From NCBI GenBank assembly GCA_964444685.1, contig CAYUIG010000005.1, forward strand, positions 43,338 through 107,337: a DNA stretch of 64,000 nucleotides. The letters are read 5' to 3'. This DNA comes from CAYUIG01 sp964444685. Its GTDB lineage: Bacteria > Gemmatimonadota > Gemmatimonadetes > Longimicrobiales > RSA9. Positions 1 through 7,448 of this stretch are shown here, piece by piece. The position numbers and the translations under genes were made by a program. Position 1 is the first letter of the stretch, and each line of letters begins with the position of its first letter. The notes beneath the pieces are model-generated. The model saw only the letters and a program-made list of their open reading frames with translations, ran no database searches and was not told the DNA's origin.

Positions 1-1
1 G

Positions 2-355
2 CCCGTCGCGGCTGACGGCGAGCGTGAGCGCGTCTACCGCGAATACCTGCGCACCTGCCTCGTCGACCACCGCCTGTCGGATGAGGAGCTGCTCGATCTC
101 GCGCACCTGCGCAGCGTGCTCGAGCTCGATGACAGGGTCATCACACGCGTGAACCGCCAGGTGGCCCGCGAGGTCTACAGCCGGAGCGTCGAGGACGTCA
201 TCGCCGATGGCCGCATCGACGAACACGAGCGACACTTCCTCCTCGAGCTGCGCGCACGCCTCGAAATCCCGGAGCCGATCGCCGACAACATCCTCGAGGT
301 CAAGAAGCGCCAGCGGCTCGCCCGCACGGAGCCGCGCCTCCCCCGGCGCGACTAG
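2..355 (+). CDS. TerB-like protein, C-terminal part (5' end outside window)
   Basis: The frame is open from base 2 to the stop at 353-355, giving 117 residues without a credible start, so the gene begins upstream of the window. The sequence is all-helical and acidic. It shows two copies of a 'D-R-L/I-x-x-E' turn (DHRLSDEE and ADGRIDEHE), the acidic loop seen in TerB/DjlA-N type helical domains that have been linked to metal or membrane-stress roles. The two motifs about 60 residues apart suggest a tandem or duplicated TerB fold. The stop codon shares the palindrome CTAG with the stop of the convergent permease gene, so there is no spacer between them. The family call is by motif only and the substrate or role is unknown. 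A different TerB-like gene lies near the other end of the window. Confidence 0.55.
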   Translation, partial: PVAADGERERVYREYLRTCLVDHRLSDEELLDLAHLRSVLELDDRVITRVNRQVAREVYSRSVEDVIADGRIDEHERHFLLELRARLEIPEPIADNILEVKKRQRLARTEPRLPRRD

Positions 356-2976
356 TCGGACCTCAGCGCACCCGCCGGATCGATACGCGCCGCGCGGCGC
401 GCCGGCAGCAGCGTGGCGAGCAGGGCGGCCGCTCCGAGCACCAGCGCGACCGCACCGAACGTCAACGGATCCGTCGGTGTGATCCCGAACAGCCAGGCGG
501 AAAGAACGCGCGTGGCGGCGAAGGCACCGGCAATCCCGACGAGCACGCCCACCCCGATGACGCGCACCTCCTCGCCGAGGACCATGCGCTGCACATCGCC
601 CGTCGTCGCGCCGACGGCCATGCGCAGCCCGATCTCGCGACGGCGCCCTGCGACCGACTGCGCGGCGATCGCGTACACACCGAGACACGCGAGGATGAGC
701 GCAAGCACGGCGAACCCGCCCAGCACGCGCATGAGCGTGCGGCGGCCGGCCAGCGAGCTCGACACCACCTCCTGCACGGTCGATACGTTGTAGACGGGCA
801 GCTGCGCATCCAGCGAGCGCACCGCCTCGCGCACGCGCGGCACGTACGCGTACGGATCCGTCGTGGTGCGCAGCACGATCGTCATGCCGCCCAGCGGGAA
901 CTGCCCCAGCGGACGGTAGATCGCATCGCCGGCCTCGAGGTGCAGCCCATCGTGCCGCACGTCCCCGACCACGCCTACGACCTCCTGCTCGTCGCCCGGT
1001 CCCCACAGAAAACGGATGCGCTGGCCGATCGGGTCCGCGCCGGGCCAGTAGCGTTCGGCTACGGAACGGCTCACGATGACGACGTCGCGCGCGCCTTCGC
1101 GATCCGCAGCGGTGAAGTCGCGGCCGCGCAGCACGGGGATCTGCATCGCCGAGAACCACCCGGGCGTCACGACCCGCTTCTTCGCTTCCGGCCGGTCATC
1201 CTCCGGGAACTCCATGCCCACCACGTCGAACCCGCCGTTGGTATCCGAGCCGCCCAGCGGCAGGTGCAGCCCGGCACCGGCATACTCGACCCCGGGCAGC
1301 GCGCGCAGCCGGACGAGCAGCTCCTCGTAGAAGCGGGTCTGCACGGAATTGTCCTGGTAGCGCGCCCCACTCAGGTTGAGCGAGAAGGCCAGTGTGCCGG
1401 ACGGCTCGAAGCCCGGGTCCTGATCCATGATGCGCGCGAGGCTGCGCACGAGCAGTCCTGCGCCGGCGAGCAGTACGACCGACAGCGCGATCTCGACCCC
1501 GACGAGCAGCCGCCGGCGACGCACCGCCGCCCGTCCGCCCAGTGTCCGGTCGCCCGTTTCCCTCAGATCGTTGCCGCCGCCGCTGCGTGCCGCCCGCCAC
1601 GCCGGCCACGACCCGAACAGCGCCGACGAACCCAGCGCGGCGACGACCGTGAACGCGAACACGCGGCCGTCGAACGGAGACGTCGCCGCAAACTGACTGG
1701 CGGGTTCGGACAGTGCGCCGAGCGCGCCGCCGAGCAGCGCGGCCACGCCGACCGCCGCGGCACTGCCCAGCAGCCCGATCACCGCGCTCTCGGTGAGCAG
1801 CTGCCGCACGAGACGGCCGCGGCCGGCACCGATCGCGGCGCGCACCGCAAACTCGCGCGTACGGCCGACCGAGTGCGACAACGTGAGGTTGGCCAGGTTC
1901 GCGCACACGATCGCGAGCACGGCCAGCACCGAACCGAACAGGACGAGCAGAAGCGTCCGCTGCGAGCCGAGCAGCGACTCGCGGATCGGCTGCGTGCGCA
2001 GGCCGTGCACATCCTGCGCCTCGAACACGCTGTCCAGCGCTGCGCTGCGTGCCAGCAGCGCTTCCGCTGCGATGCCGTCTGCAAGGCGAGCGTACACACG
2101 CATGAAGTGCAGATCCGGCGTCATCCACTCGCGCTCGACCATCGGCACCCACAGCGCCGCCTCCGACGCACCGACCAGCCGTCCAACCGAAGCGGGCATG
2201 ACGCCGACGATCGTCTTCTCGTCGCCATTCAGATTCAGCGTCTGACCGATCGCATCACGACGCCGGTCGAAGCGACGCTCCCATTCCGATTCCGACAGCA
2301 TCACCACCGGCTCGGCACGCGTCACGTCCTCCTGCGTGAATGCGCGGCCGGCAGTCGGCGCGAGCCCCAGGACGTCGAACAACGCGGGATCGTACACGGC
2401 GGTCACCACGCGCTCCGCTTCACCGAACGTCACGAGCGCTACGTTCTGCGTGAAGCCGCCCGCGATCGGACCGAGGAACTCCACGTTGTCGCGCCACGCT
2501 GCGAAGTCCTGGTACGACACGCTCACCAACGTGCCGTCGGCTCCCCCCGCGAACACCCGCACCACACGCTCCTCTGCGGGGATCGGCAGCCGTCGCAGCA
2601 TCGCAGCATCGACAAGCCGGAAGACCGCAGCGGTCGCACCAAGGCCCAGAGCGAGAATCAGAACCGACCACACCGCGTACGCAGGACTGCGACGCAGCTG
2701 CCGCCACGCGAAGCGCACGTCCTGGCCAAGCTCGCCCAGCCACCGTGTGCGACGCGCCGTCCGCTCGCGCCGGAGGTCTTCTTCGAGCGTCTCGTGCTCG
2801 ACGCGCGGCACATCACCGAATCGCCGCAGCGCCTCCGCGTGCGCGTCCTCCTCGCTCATGCCGCCGCGCACGAGGTCCCGCTGCAGCATCGACAGGTGGA
2901 ACTCCAGCTCCTCTTTCACATCGGACGCGACTTCCGTCCGGCTCGATCCGAGCACTCGCCGCCACAGCGATCCCAT
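352..2976 (-). CDS. ADOP-family ABC transporter permease with permease prefix domain
   Basis: This 874-residue protein has the layout of the Acidobacterial duplicated orphan permease (ADOP) family. An N-terminal soluble prefix (residues about 10-70, containing 'RRFGD') is followed by one TM segment, a MacB-like periplasmic core, three TM segments (FtsX domain), a second periplasmic core and a final three-TM FtsX domain. The motifs 'ANLANLTLS' and 'REFAVRAAIGAGR' in the first half and 'RREIGLRMAVGA' in the second are the FtsX signatures. No ATPase gene is adjacent, which is normal for this family. The ATG follows an SD of GAGGAGG that overlaps the end of padR nine bases upstream, so the two genes are co-transcribed. 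The substrate is unknown. Confidence 0.9.
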   Translation of the reverse strand: MGSLWRRVLGSSRTEVASDVKEELEFHLSMLQRDLVRGGMSEEDAHAEALRRFGDVPRVEHETLEEDLRRERTARRTRWLGELGQDVRFAWRQLRRSPAYAVWSVLILALGLGATAAVFRLVDAAMLRRLPIPAEERVVRVFAGGADGTLVSVSYQDFAAWRDNVEFLGPIAGGFTQNVALVTFGEAERVVTAVYDPALFDVLGLAPTAGRAFTQEDVTRAEPVVMLSESEWERRFDRRRDAIGQTLNLNGDEKTIVGVMPASVGRLVGASEAALWVPMVEREWMTPDLHFMRVYARLADGIAAEALLARSAALDSVFEAQDVHGLRTQPIRESLLGSQRTLLLVLFGSVLAVLAIVCANLANLTLSHSVGRTREFAVRAAIGAGRGRLVRQLLTESAVIGLLGSAAAVGVAALLGGALGALSEPASQFAATSPFDGRVFAFTVVAALGSSALFGSWPAWRAARSGGGNDLRETGDRTLGGRAAVRRRRLLVGVEIALSVVLLAGAGLLVRSLARIMDQDPGFEPSGTLAFSLNLSGARYQDNSVQTRFYEELLVRLRALPGVEYAGAGLHLPLGGSDTNGGFDVVGMEFPEDDRPEAKKRVVTPGWFSAMQIPVLRGRDFTAADREGARDVVIVSRSVAERYWPGADPIGQRIRFLWGPGDEQEVVGVVGDVRHDGLHLEAGDAIYRPLGQFPLGGMTIVLRTTTDPYAYVPRVREAVRSLDAQLPVYNVSTVQEVVSSSLAGRRTLMRVLGGFAVLALILACLGVYAIAAQSVAGRRREIGLRMAVGATTGDVQRMVLGEEVRVIGVGVLVGIAGAFAATRVLSAWLFGITPTDPLTFGAVALVLGAAALLATLLPARRAARIDPAGALRSD

Positions 2977-2985
2977 GTCGCCTCC

Positions 2986-3321
2986 TCAACCGGCCTGCGT
3001 CGCCGCCACGATCTTGCCCACCGCCGCCGAATACCGGCGCCACGTGTTGACCTCCGCCTTCAACTGGCTCCGGCCGCGATCCGTCAGTCGGTAGTACCGC
3101 GCGCGCCGGTTGTTCTCCGACACTCCCCACTCCGCTTCCACCCACCCGCGCCGCTCCAGCCGATGCAGCGCCGGATACAGCGCCCCGTCCTCGATGTCCA
3201 GCTCGCCCTCCGTCGTCCGATGGATCCACCTCACCACTCCGTATCCGTGCATCGGCCCCCAGCTCAGTGCTTTCAGGATCATCAGGTCCAGCGTGCCCCT
3301 CAGCACGTCCGATCCGCTCAC
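2986..3321 (-). CDS. PadR-family transcriptional regulator
   Basis: This 111-residue winged-helix repressor is of the short PadR type. Key features are 'GTLDLMILKAL' at the start of the DNA-binding domain, the 'HGYGV' helix, 'GALYPALHRLERRGW' in the recognition helix and wing, and 'RRARYYRLTDRG'. Such PadR genes commonly sit just upstream of ADOP permeases, and here the permease starts nine bases after the stop. The GTG start has a good SD (GGGAGG, about five bases). A complete promoter and two 13-bp repeats lie upstream, which suggests autoregulation of the regulator-permease pair. The inducing ligand is not evident. Confidence 0.92.
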   Translation of the reverse strand: MSGSDVLRGTLDLMILKALSWGPMHGYGVVRWIHRTTEGELDIEDGALYPALHRLERRGWVEAEWGVSENNRRARYYRLTDRGRSQLKAEVNTWRRYSAAVGKIVAATQAG

Positions 3322-3341
3322 GCTCGCCTCCCGGGAGGATT

Positions 3342-3387
3342 CCCCTAAGGTTTCGATGGAAGAGTACCACCCGACCCCTAAAGTTTC
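3342..3387. promoter_or_regulatory. Two 13-bp direct repeats, probable PadR operators
   Basis: CCCCTAAGGTTTC (3342-3354) and CCCCTAAAGTTTC (3375-3387) differ at one base and start 33 bp apart, about three helical turns, so they face the same side of DNA. The upstream copy overlaps the -35 box and spacer of the padR promoter, and the other covers the expected start site. The upstream copy also sits in a weak palindrome of the form CCCCT-N9-AGGGG (3375-3393). A repressor bound to both would block polymerase; that PadR is the binder is inferred from position. Confidence 0.6.
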
Positions 3388-3389
3388 AA
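3361..3389 (-). promoter_or_regulatory. Sigma70-type promoter of padR-permease operon
   Basis: On the minus strand TTGAAA (3384-3389) is followed after exactly 17 bases by TACTCT (3361-3366). The expected start of transcription is near 3354, about 33 bases before the padR GTG. The elements overlap the repeat pair described separately. Confidence 0.7.
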
Positions 3390-3484
3390 GGGGTGGGCCC
3401 GGGCCGGGTGTGACGGACTCGACCCGGGTGGCCGGACGGGCCTATCTTCGGCGCATTGAAGGCGGACCACGGAGGAATCGCACG

Positions 3485-4873
3485 GTGAGCTTCGAGGAAC
3501 TGCGGCGGCGGGAGTACGGCCGCCTGGACGATGAGGGGCACGCGTACCTGGACTACACGGGGAGCGGGCTGTACGGGGCCTCGCAGCTGAGGGCGCAGTG
3601 GTCGCGGCTGTCCTCGGGCGTATTCGGCAACCCGCACTCGGTGAACCCGACATCGGAGGCGAGCACGGTCGCGTGCGAGCGCGCGCGTCGCCGGATCCTC
3701 GAGTTCTTCCATGCGGACCCGGAGGAATACGAGGTCTGCTTCACGGCGAACGCGAGCGGCGCACTCAAGCTGATCGGTGAGAGTTACCCGTTCGGCCCCG
3801 GTGTCCGGCTGGTGCTGACGGCGGACAACCACAATTCCGTGAACGGGATCGGCCGTTACGCGGAGGCATCGGGTTCGCCCGTCGACTACGTACCGCTGGA
3901 CGAGGAGCTGCGCGTGGCGGACCTGGACCGCTACCTGCCGCCCGTGCTCGACGGCGCCCCCGCACTGTTCGCGTATCCTGCGCAGTCGAATTTTTCGGGT
4001 GTGAAGCATCCGCTGGAGTGGGTGGAGCACGCGCGGTCGCGCGGATACGAGGTGGTGCTGGACAGTGCCGCGTATGTGCCGACGAATCCGCTGCGGCTCG
4101 ACGAGGTGCGGCCGGACTTCACCTGCGTTTCGTTCTACAAGATGTTCGGCTTCCCGACGGGGGTGGGCGCGCTGATTGCGCGGCGGAGCGCGGCCGCGCG
4201 ACTGCGCCGGCCGTGGTTCGCGGGCGGTACGGTGGAGTTCGTGTCGACGCAGCACCGCCTGCACCAGCTCAAGGCGAACCACGAGGCATTCGAGGACGGC
4301 ACGGTGAACTTCCTGGACATCGCCGCGGTGCCGGACGGCCTCGATCTCCTGGACTCCGTAGGCATGGCCGAGATCCGCGCGCACGTTCAGCGACTGACGG
4401 GCGTCCTGCTGCGCGGGCTCCAGCTGCTTCGGCATGGCAACGGCCGACCGATGGTCGAGATCTACGGCCCGCTCGACACCGAGAACCGGGGCGGCACGGT
4501 CGCGTTCAACCTGCGCGACCGCGATGGCCGCCTGGTTCGGTACACGCACGTGGAGTCGGCCGCGGCGGCCGCGCGCATTTCCATCCGTGGCGGCTGTTTC
4601 TGCAACCCCGGCGCCGCCGAAGCCGCGTTCGGCTTCCCCGCCGAAGGCTCACGCGAGTGTCTCCAGACGCTGTGGAGCGGCTTCTCGATCGAGCGTTTCG
4701 CGGACTGCCTGCCCGGTGTTCCGGTCGGTGCCGTACGTGCATCGCTCGGCATCGCATCGAACGAGCAGGACATCGCGAGACTGATCGAAGTTCTTTCGTC
4801 CTTCCGTGACACGGCCTTCGAGGAAACGTCCGGAGATCCGACCGGTGCTCTGCTCGTCGAACGAGGCGCCTGA
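3485..4873 (+). CDS. PLP-dependent aminotransferase class V / cysteine desulfurase-like enzyme (MOCOS-like)
   Basis: This 462-residue fold-type I PLP enzyme has the internal-aldimine lysine in 'SFYKMFGFPTG' (about residue 219) and a C-terminal 'GGCFCNPGAA' (about residue 370). That cysteine motif resembles the NifS-like half of molybdenum-cofactor sulfurase ('GCFCNPG'), which suggests cysteine desulfuration with an active-site persulfide. No MOSC domain follows, so it is a stand-alone desulfurase domain. The GTG start was chosen because GGAGG lies nine bases upstream. Longer open frame upstream crosses the padR gene on the other strand. A TATCTT hexamer at 3443 may be its -10 box, but no good -35 is visible. 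The sulfur acceptor is unknown. Confidence 0.82.
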   Translation: MSFEELRRREYGRLDDEGHAYLDYTGSGLYGASQLRAQWSRLSSGVFGNPHSVNPTSEASTVACERARRRILEFFHADPEEYEVCFTANASGALKLIGESYPFGPGVRLVLTADNHNSVNGIGRYAEASGSPVDYVPLDEELRVADLDRYLPPVLDGAPALFAYPAQSNFSGVKHPLEWVEHARSRGYEVVLDSAAYVPTNPLRLDEVRPDFTCVSFYKMFGFPTGVGALIARRSAAARLRRPWFAGGTVEFVSTQHRLHQLKANHEAFEDGTVNFLDIAAVPDGLDLLDSVGMAEIRAHVQRLTGVLLRGLQLLRHGNGRPMVEIYGPLDTENRGGTVAFNLRDRDGRLVRYTHVESAAAAARISIRGGCFCNPGAAEAAFGFPAEGSRECLQTLWSGFSIERFADCLPGVPVGAVRASLGIASNEQDIARLIEVLSSFRDTAFEETSGDPTGALLVERGA

Positions 4874-4894
4874 CTTTCCTCCTGCGAACTACAA

Positions 4895-5130
4895 ATTTCA
4901 CCACAGAGCCGCAGAGAACGCCGAGAACGACAATTTCCACCGCGGAGTACGCGGAGTACGCGGAGAACGGATTGTCAGTTGGTTCCGGTGGGGTCTGATT
5001 CGCGGTGAAGGTGAAACCTCGCCGCGCAGCAAGATTCACCGGAACAGCAACAGCCTCTCCGCGTACTCCGCGAACTCCGCGGTGAAAAACTCCGTTCTCG
5101 GCGTTCTCTGCGGCTCTCTGGTGAACAATG
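4895..5130. repeat. Large imperfect inverted repeat (arms of about 70 bp)
   Basis: The left arm (about 4895-4968) and right arm (about 5055-5130) are reverse complements over roughly 70 bp with few mismatches, including a 25-base identical core within 'GAGAACGCCGAGAACG'. The inner part of each arm consists of near-tandem CGCGGAGTA units. The arms enclose a loop of about 85 bp. The element fills the space between two convergent genes and could fold into a long hairpin at either RNA end. It resembles the 'CGCGGAGAACGCGGAG' type intergenic repeats scattered through some environmental genomes (from memory, not checked). Confidence 0.8.
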
Positions 5131-5138
5131 TCGTTCCC

Positions 5139-6848
5139 TTACTCGCCACAACGCCTCATTGCAGCCCGCGGCGCGTCGTGGAACGGCATGAGCCGGCTCA
5201 CGGCGCGCGCGTGAGGCAGACTCACCGAGCAGCCGCCGCGCCGGGCAAGCAGCAGGCGGAGACGGTGACTGCCTGGATCGAAGCGGACGGCGCGTTCGAG
5301 CGTCGCGCGGTTCTGGTCGTCGTTGGTGATGAGAATCGACGCGAGTCGTCCGCCCGCGTAGAGGATCTGCAAGCCGAGCAACACGGGCACGACGAAGACG
5401 AGCGCACGCCGCGCGGCTCCCTCGAGCGGCCGGGAGGTGACGGGCGCCGTCGCCGGTAGCAGTGCGCCCAGTGCGGCGGCAACGAAGAACGTGGGTGCGG
5501 CGAGGAGCAGAACGGCATCGAAGAGGCCGGCAACGAATGCGGCCGTCACCACGCCCAGTACTGCGATGCAGCGGCGCGCGACGCCCGGCTCATCCGAGCG
5601 CAGCCGGCGCAATGCGATGAGAGCTGCGGCGGCGCCGGCGAATGTGAGCAGCAGCGCGCCGATCGGTCCGCGCTCGACCATCATCGCTACCCAGTCACTG
5701 CTGGGCCACGGGTTCGTTGGAATGGGATCGTTTCCTGCGAATGACGGATCACCGGGCGTCGTGACGAGCGGGTAGTGCACGAACCAGTTGCCCGGGCCCG
5801 TACCAAGGAGCGGATCCGCGGCGACGAGCCCCATCGAATTCCGGTACTGAATCAGCCGCCCCCTTCCCGACCCTTCCCGGAAGTCCGTGATCCGCGTGAG
5901 CGATTCCGCGTACGGCGAGTCGGAGTTCCAGCGCAGCTGGTTCGGCAACAGGATCGCGGCTGCCGCTGCAACCGCGACGAATGCAGCAGCCGCGAGCATG
6001 CGCGCGCTGCCGGGCTCGCGGACGCGGCGGCGTCGCGCGATCCACGCGGAGACAGCCATTACCGCGAGCGCGGCGGCGATGGCAAGCCATGCCGCGCGCG
6101 AGCGGGTGAGCACGAGGGTGAGCGCGGCCACGGCAGCACCGAGCAGCCAGGGCAATGCGCCTGCGATCGTGCGTGCGCGCAGCGCGAGGAAGAGCAGCAG
6201 CGGTGTAGCAATCGCGATCAGGTGCGCGAGGAAGTTGCGGTTGCCGAACGTGGCGCCCGGTGCGCGGCTGTCCGCGAGCCATGGCCAGTCCAGCCCGTAC
6301 GCCTGGCCCGCACCGAGCGCGGCACCGATGATGGCAGCGAATGCGAGTCCGCCGATCACGATCGGCCCCGCGCCCTCGCGCGCGGCCCGCGCTGCGGCGT
6401 GATAGATGATCAGCCCGGAGAAGCTGACGCCCCAGGACGGGAACGCGAGCCAGTGGTTCGTCGCGAAGAGCGCCGACACCGCGCTCCACGCGACGAACGC
6501 GATCCATGCGGCCGCGACCGCTCCGGGCTCGATGCGCTGCCAGCGCGGCACCAGGAGTGCAGCGCAGGCGAGTGCGGAGACGTGCAGCGCGAGTTCCTTG
6601 GGAACGAGGTGTCGCTCGAGATCGAACAGGTCGGAGCGCACGCCGGCCAGCACGATGGCCAGAGCGCCGAGCGACAGGAGCAGCGCGAGGGCCGCGCCCG
6701 TACGCGAGCGATTCGCGGTCGGCGGCGGAAGGGGTGGGCGCCGCGCGTCGGCGGGAGCGTACACACCTGCATCATAGGCCGGACGCGTGTGCGGCGCGAG
6801 GTCGGGTTGACCCGCCCGCCCGACTCCGCTATTCACTCTTGCGTCCAA
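5139..6848 (-). CDS. O-antigen ligase / Wzy-like polysaccharide membrane protein
   Basis: This polytopic membrane protein of up to 569 residues has about ten to twelve hydrophobic segments and the Wzy_C/O-antigen ligase signature region. The motif 'GNRNFLAHLIA' is followed by the large periplasmic loop containing 'GRGRLIQYRNSMGL' and 'GTGPGNWFVHYP'. Such proteins join or polymerise lipid-linked glycans at the periplasmic face. The TTG at 6848 gives a long proline-rich N-terminus with no SD, so a shorter start (for example GTG near 6770) is possible. The gene diverges from the cytochrome c gene and converges on the inverted repeat. The main glycan cluster is 36 kb away, so a functional link is only inferred. 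Confidence 0.8.
   Translation of the reverse strand: MDARVNSGVGRAGQPDLAPHTRPAYDAGVYAPADARRPPLPPPTANRSRTGAALALLLSLGALAIVLAGVRSDLFDLERHLVPKELALHVSALACAALLVPRWQRIEPGAVAAAWIAFVAWSAVSALFATNHWLAFPSWGVSFSGLIIYHAAARAAREGAGPIVIGGLAFAAIIGAALGAGQAYGLDWPWLADSRAPGATFGNRNFLAHLIAIATPLLLFLALRARTIAGALPWLLGAAVAALTLVLTRSRAAWLAIAAALAVMAVSAWIARRRRVREPGSARMLAAAAFVAVAAAAAILLPNQLRWNSDSPYAESLTRITDFREGSGRGRLIQYRNSMGLVAADPLLGTGPGNWFVHYPLVTTPGDPSFAGNDPIPTNPWPSSDWVAMMVERGPIGALLLTFAGAAAALIALRRLRSDEPGVARRCIAVLGVVTAAFVAGLFDAVLLLAAPTFFVAAALGALLPATAPVTSRPLEGAARRALVFVVPVLLGLQILYAGGRLASILITNDDQNRATLERAVRFDPGSHRLRLLLARRGGCSVSLPHARAVSRLMPFHDAPRAAMRRCGE
6807..6835 (+). promoter_or_regulatory. Sigma70-type promoter of the small cytochrome c gene
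   Basis: TTGACC (6807-6812), a 17-base spacer and TATTCA (6830-6835) lie 24 bases before the ATG. This predicts a leader of about 18 bases. Confidence 0.65.
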
Positions 6849-6859
6849 CCTTTCCCGGA

Positions 6860-7285
6860 ATGCGCATGATCCGCTTCGTCGTCACGATCGTCCTCCTGCT
6901 GTGCGCCGCACCGCTCGCTGCGCAGAACGGCAGCGCAGCGGAGCGGTCCGTTGCGGACGGCGTATTCAGCGAGGGCCAGGCCAAGCGCGGCCGCGAAGCC
7001 TTCCTCGACAGCTGCGCGGGCTGCCACACCAGCAGCCAGTTCTCCGACGCATCGTTCCTCTCGAAGTGGGTCGGCCGGTCCGTATTCGCGCTGTACGACA
7101 TGGTGTCCAGCAGCATGCCGAACGACATGCCGGGCTCGCTGGACGCTGCGACGTACGCGGACGTGATCGCGTACATCCTCTCCATCGGCGGATTCCCGGC
7201 CGGCGAGCAGGAGCTTCCCGCCGACGAAGCGGTGCTGTCGAGCATCCTCATGCAGCCCAAGCCCGGCGGCGGCACACCGCGCTGA
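6860..7285 (+). CDS. Secreted monoheme c-type cytochrome
   Basis: The 141-residue product has a Sec signal peptide (residues 1-21, ending 'LAAQ') and one heme site CAGCH at about residues 52-56. A distal methionine is available in 'SSSMPNDMPGSL'. The layout (CxxCH, then 'DAATYADVIAYILSIGGFPAG') is that of small class I periplasmic cytochromes that pass electrons between dehydrogenases and oxidases. The start ATG at 6860 (a second ATG lies two codons on) follows a good promoter but lacks a clear SD. It has no close operon partner. Confidence 0.85.
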   Translation: MRMIRFVVTIVLLLCAAPLAAQNGSAAERSVADGVFSEGQAKRGREAFLDSCAGCHTSSQFSDASFLSKWVGRSVFALYDMVSSSMPNDMPGSLDAATYADVIAYILSIGGFPAGEQELPADEAVLSSILMQPKPGGGTPR

Positions 7286-7379
7286 TTCCCGGACGCGCCA
7301 ATCGGCCGTCCCGCCTGCTGGATGACCCCGGGGCCCGCCCCACCCACGAAGCGCCACAAACACCTGTCCCGCAAACGGA

Positions 7380-7427
7380 TGCGATCGCGCATCACCGGGC
7401 ACGGGCCGTGCCCCGGGTCCGATCGCA
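7380..7427. other. Nested palindrome in intergenic region
   Basis: The outer arms TGCGATCG (7380-7387) and CGATCGCA (7420-7427) enclose an inner GC-rich hairpin (GGGCACGG / CCGTGCCC around 7398-7413). It lies between the cytochrome stop and the permease start. It could be a terminator without a T tract or a protein-binding site; no ligand is known. Confidence 0.45.
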
Positions 7428-7448
7428 AACCCGCATCCGAGGCTGAAC

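Noticed and set aside
940..3348. Long plus-strand open frame of about 800 codons opposite the ADOP permease and padR
   Set aside because: It is rich in His, Arg and Gln with no domain and lies antisense to two well-recognised genes; such frames are a by-product of high GC.
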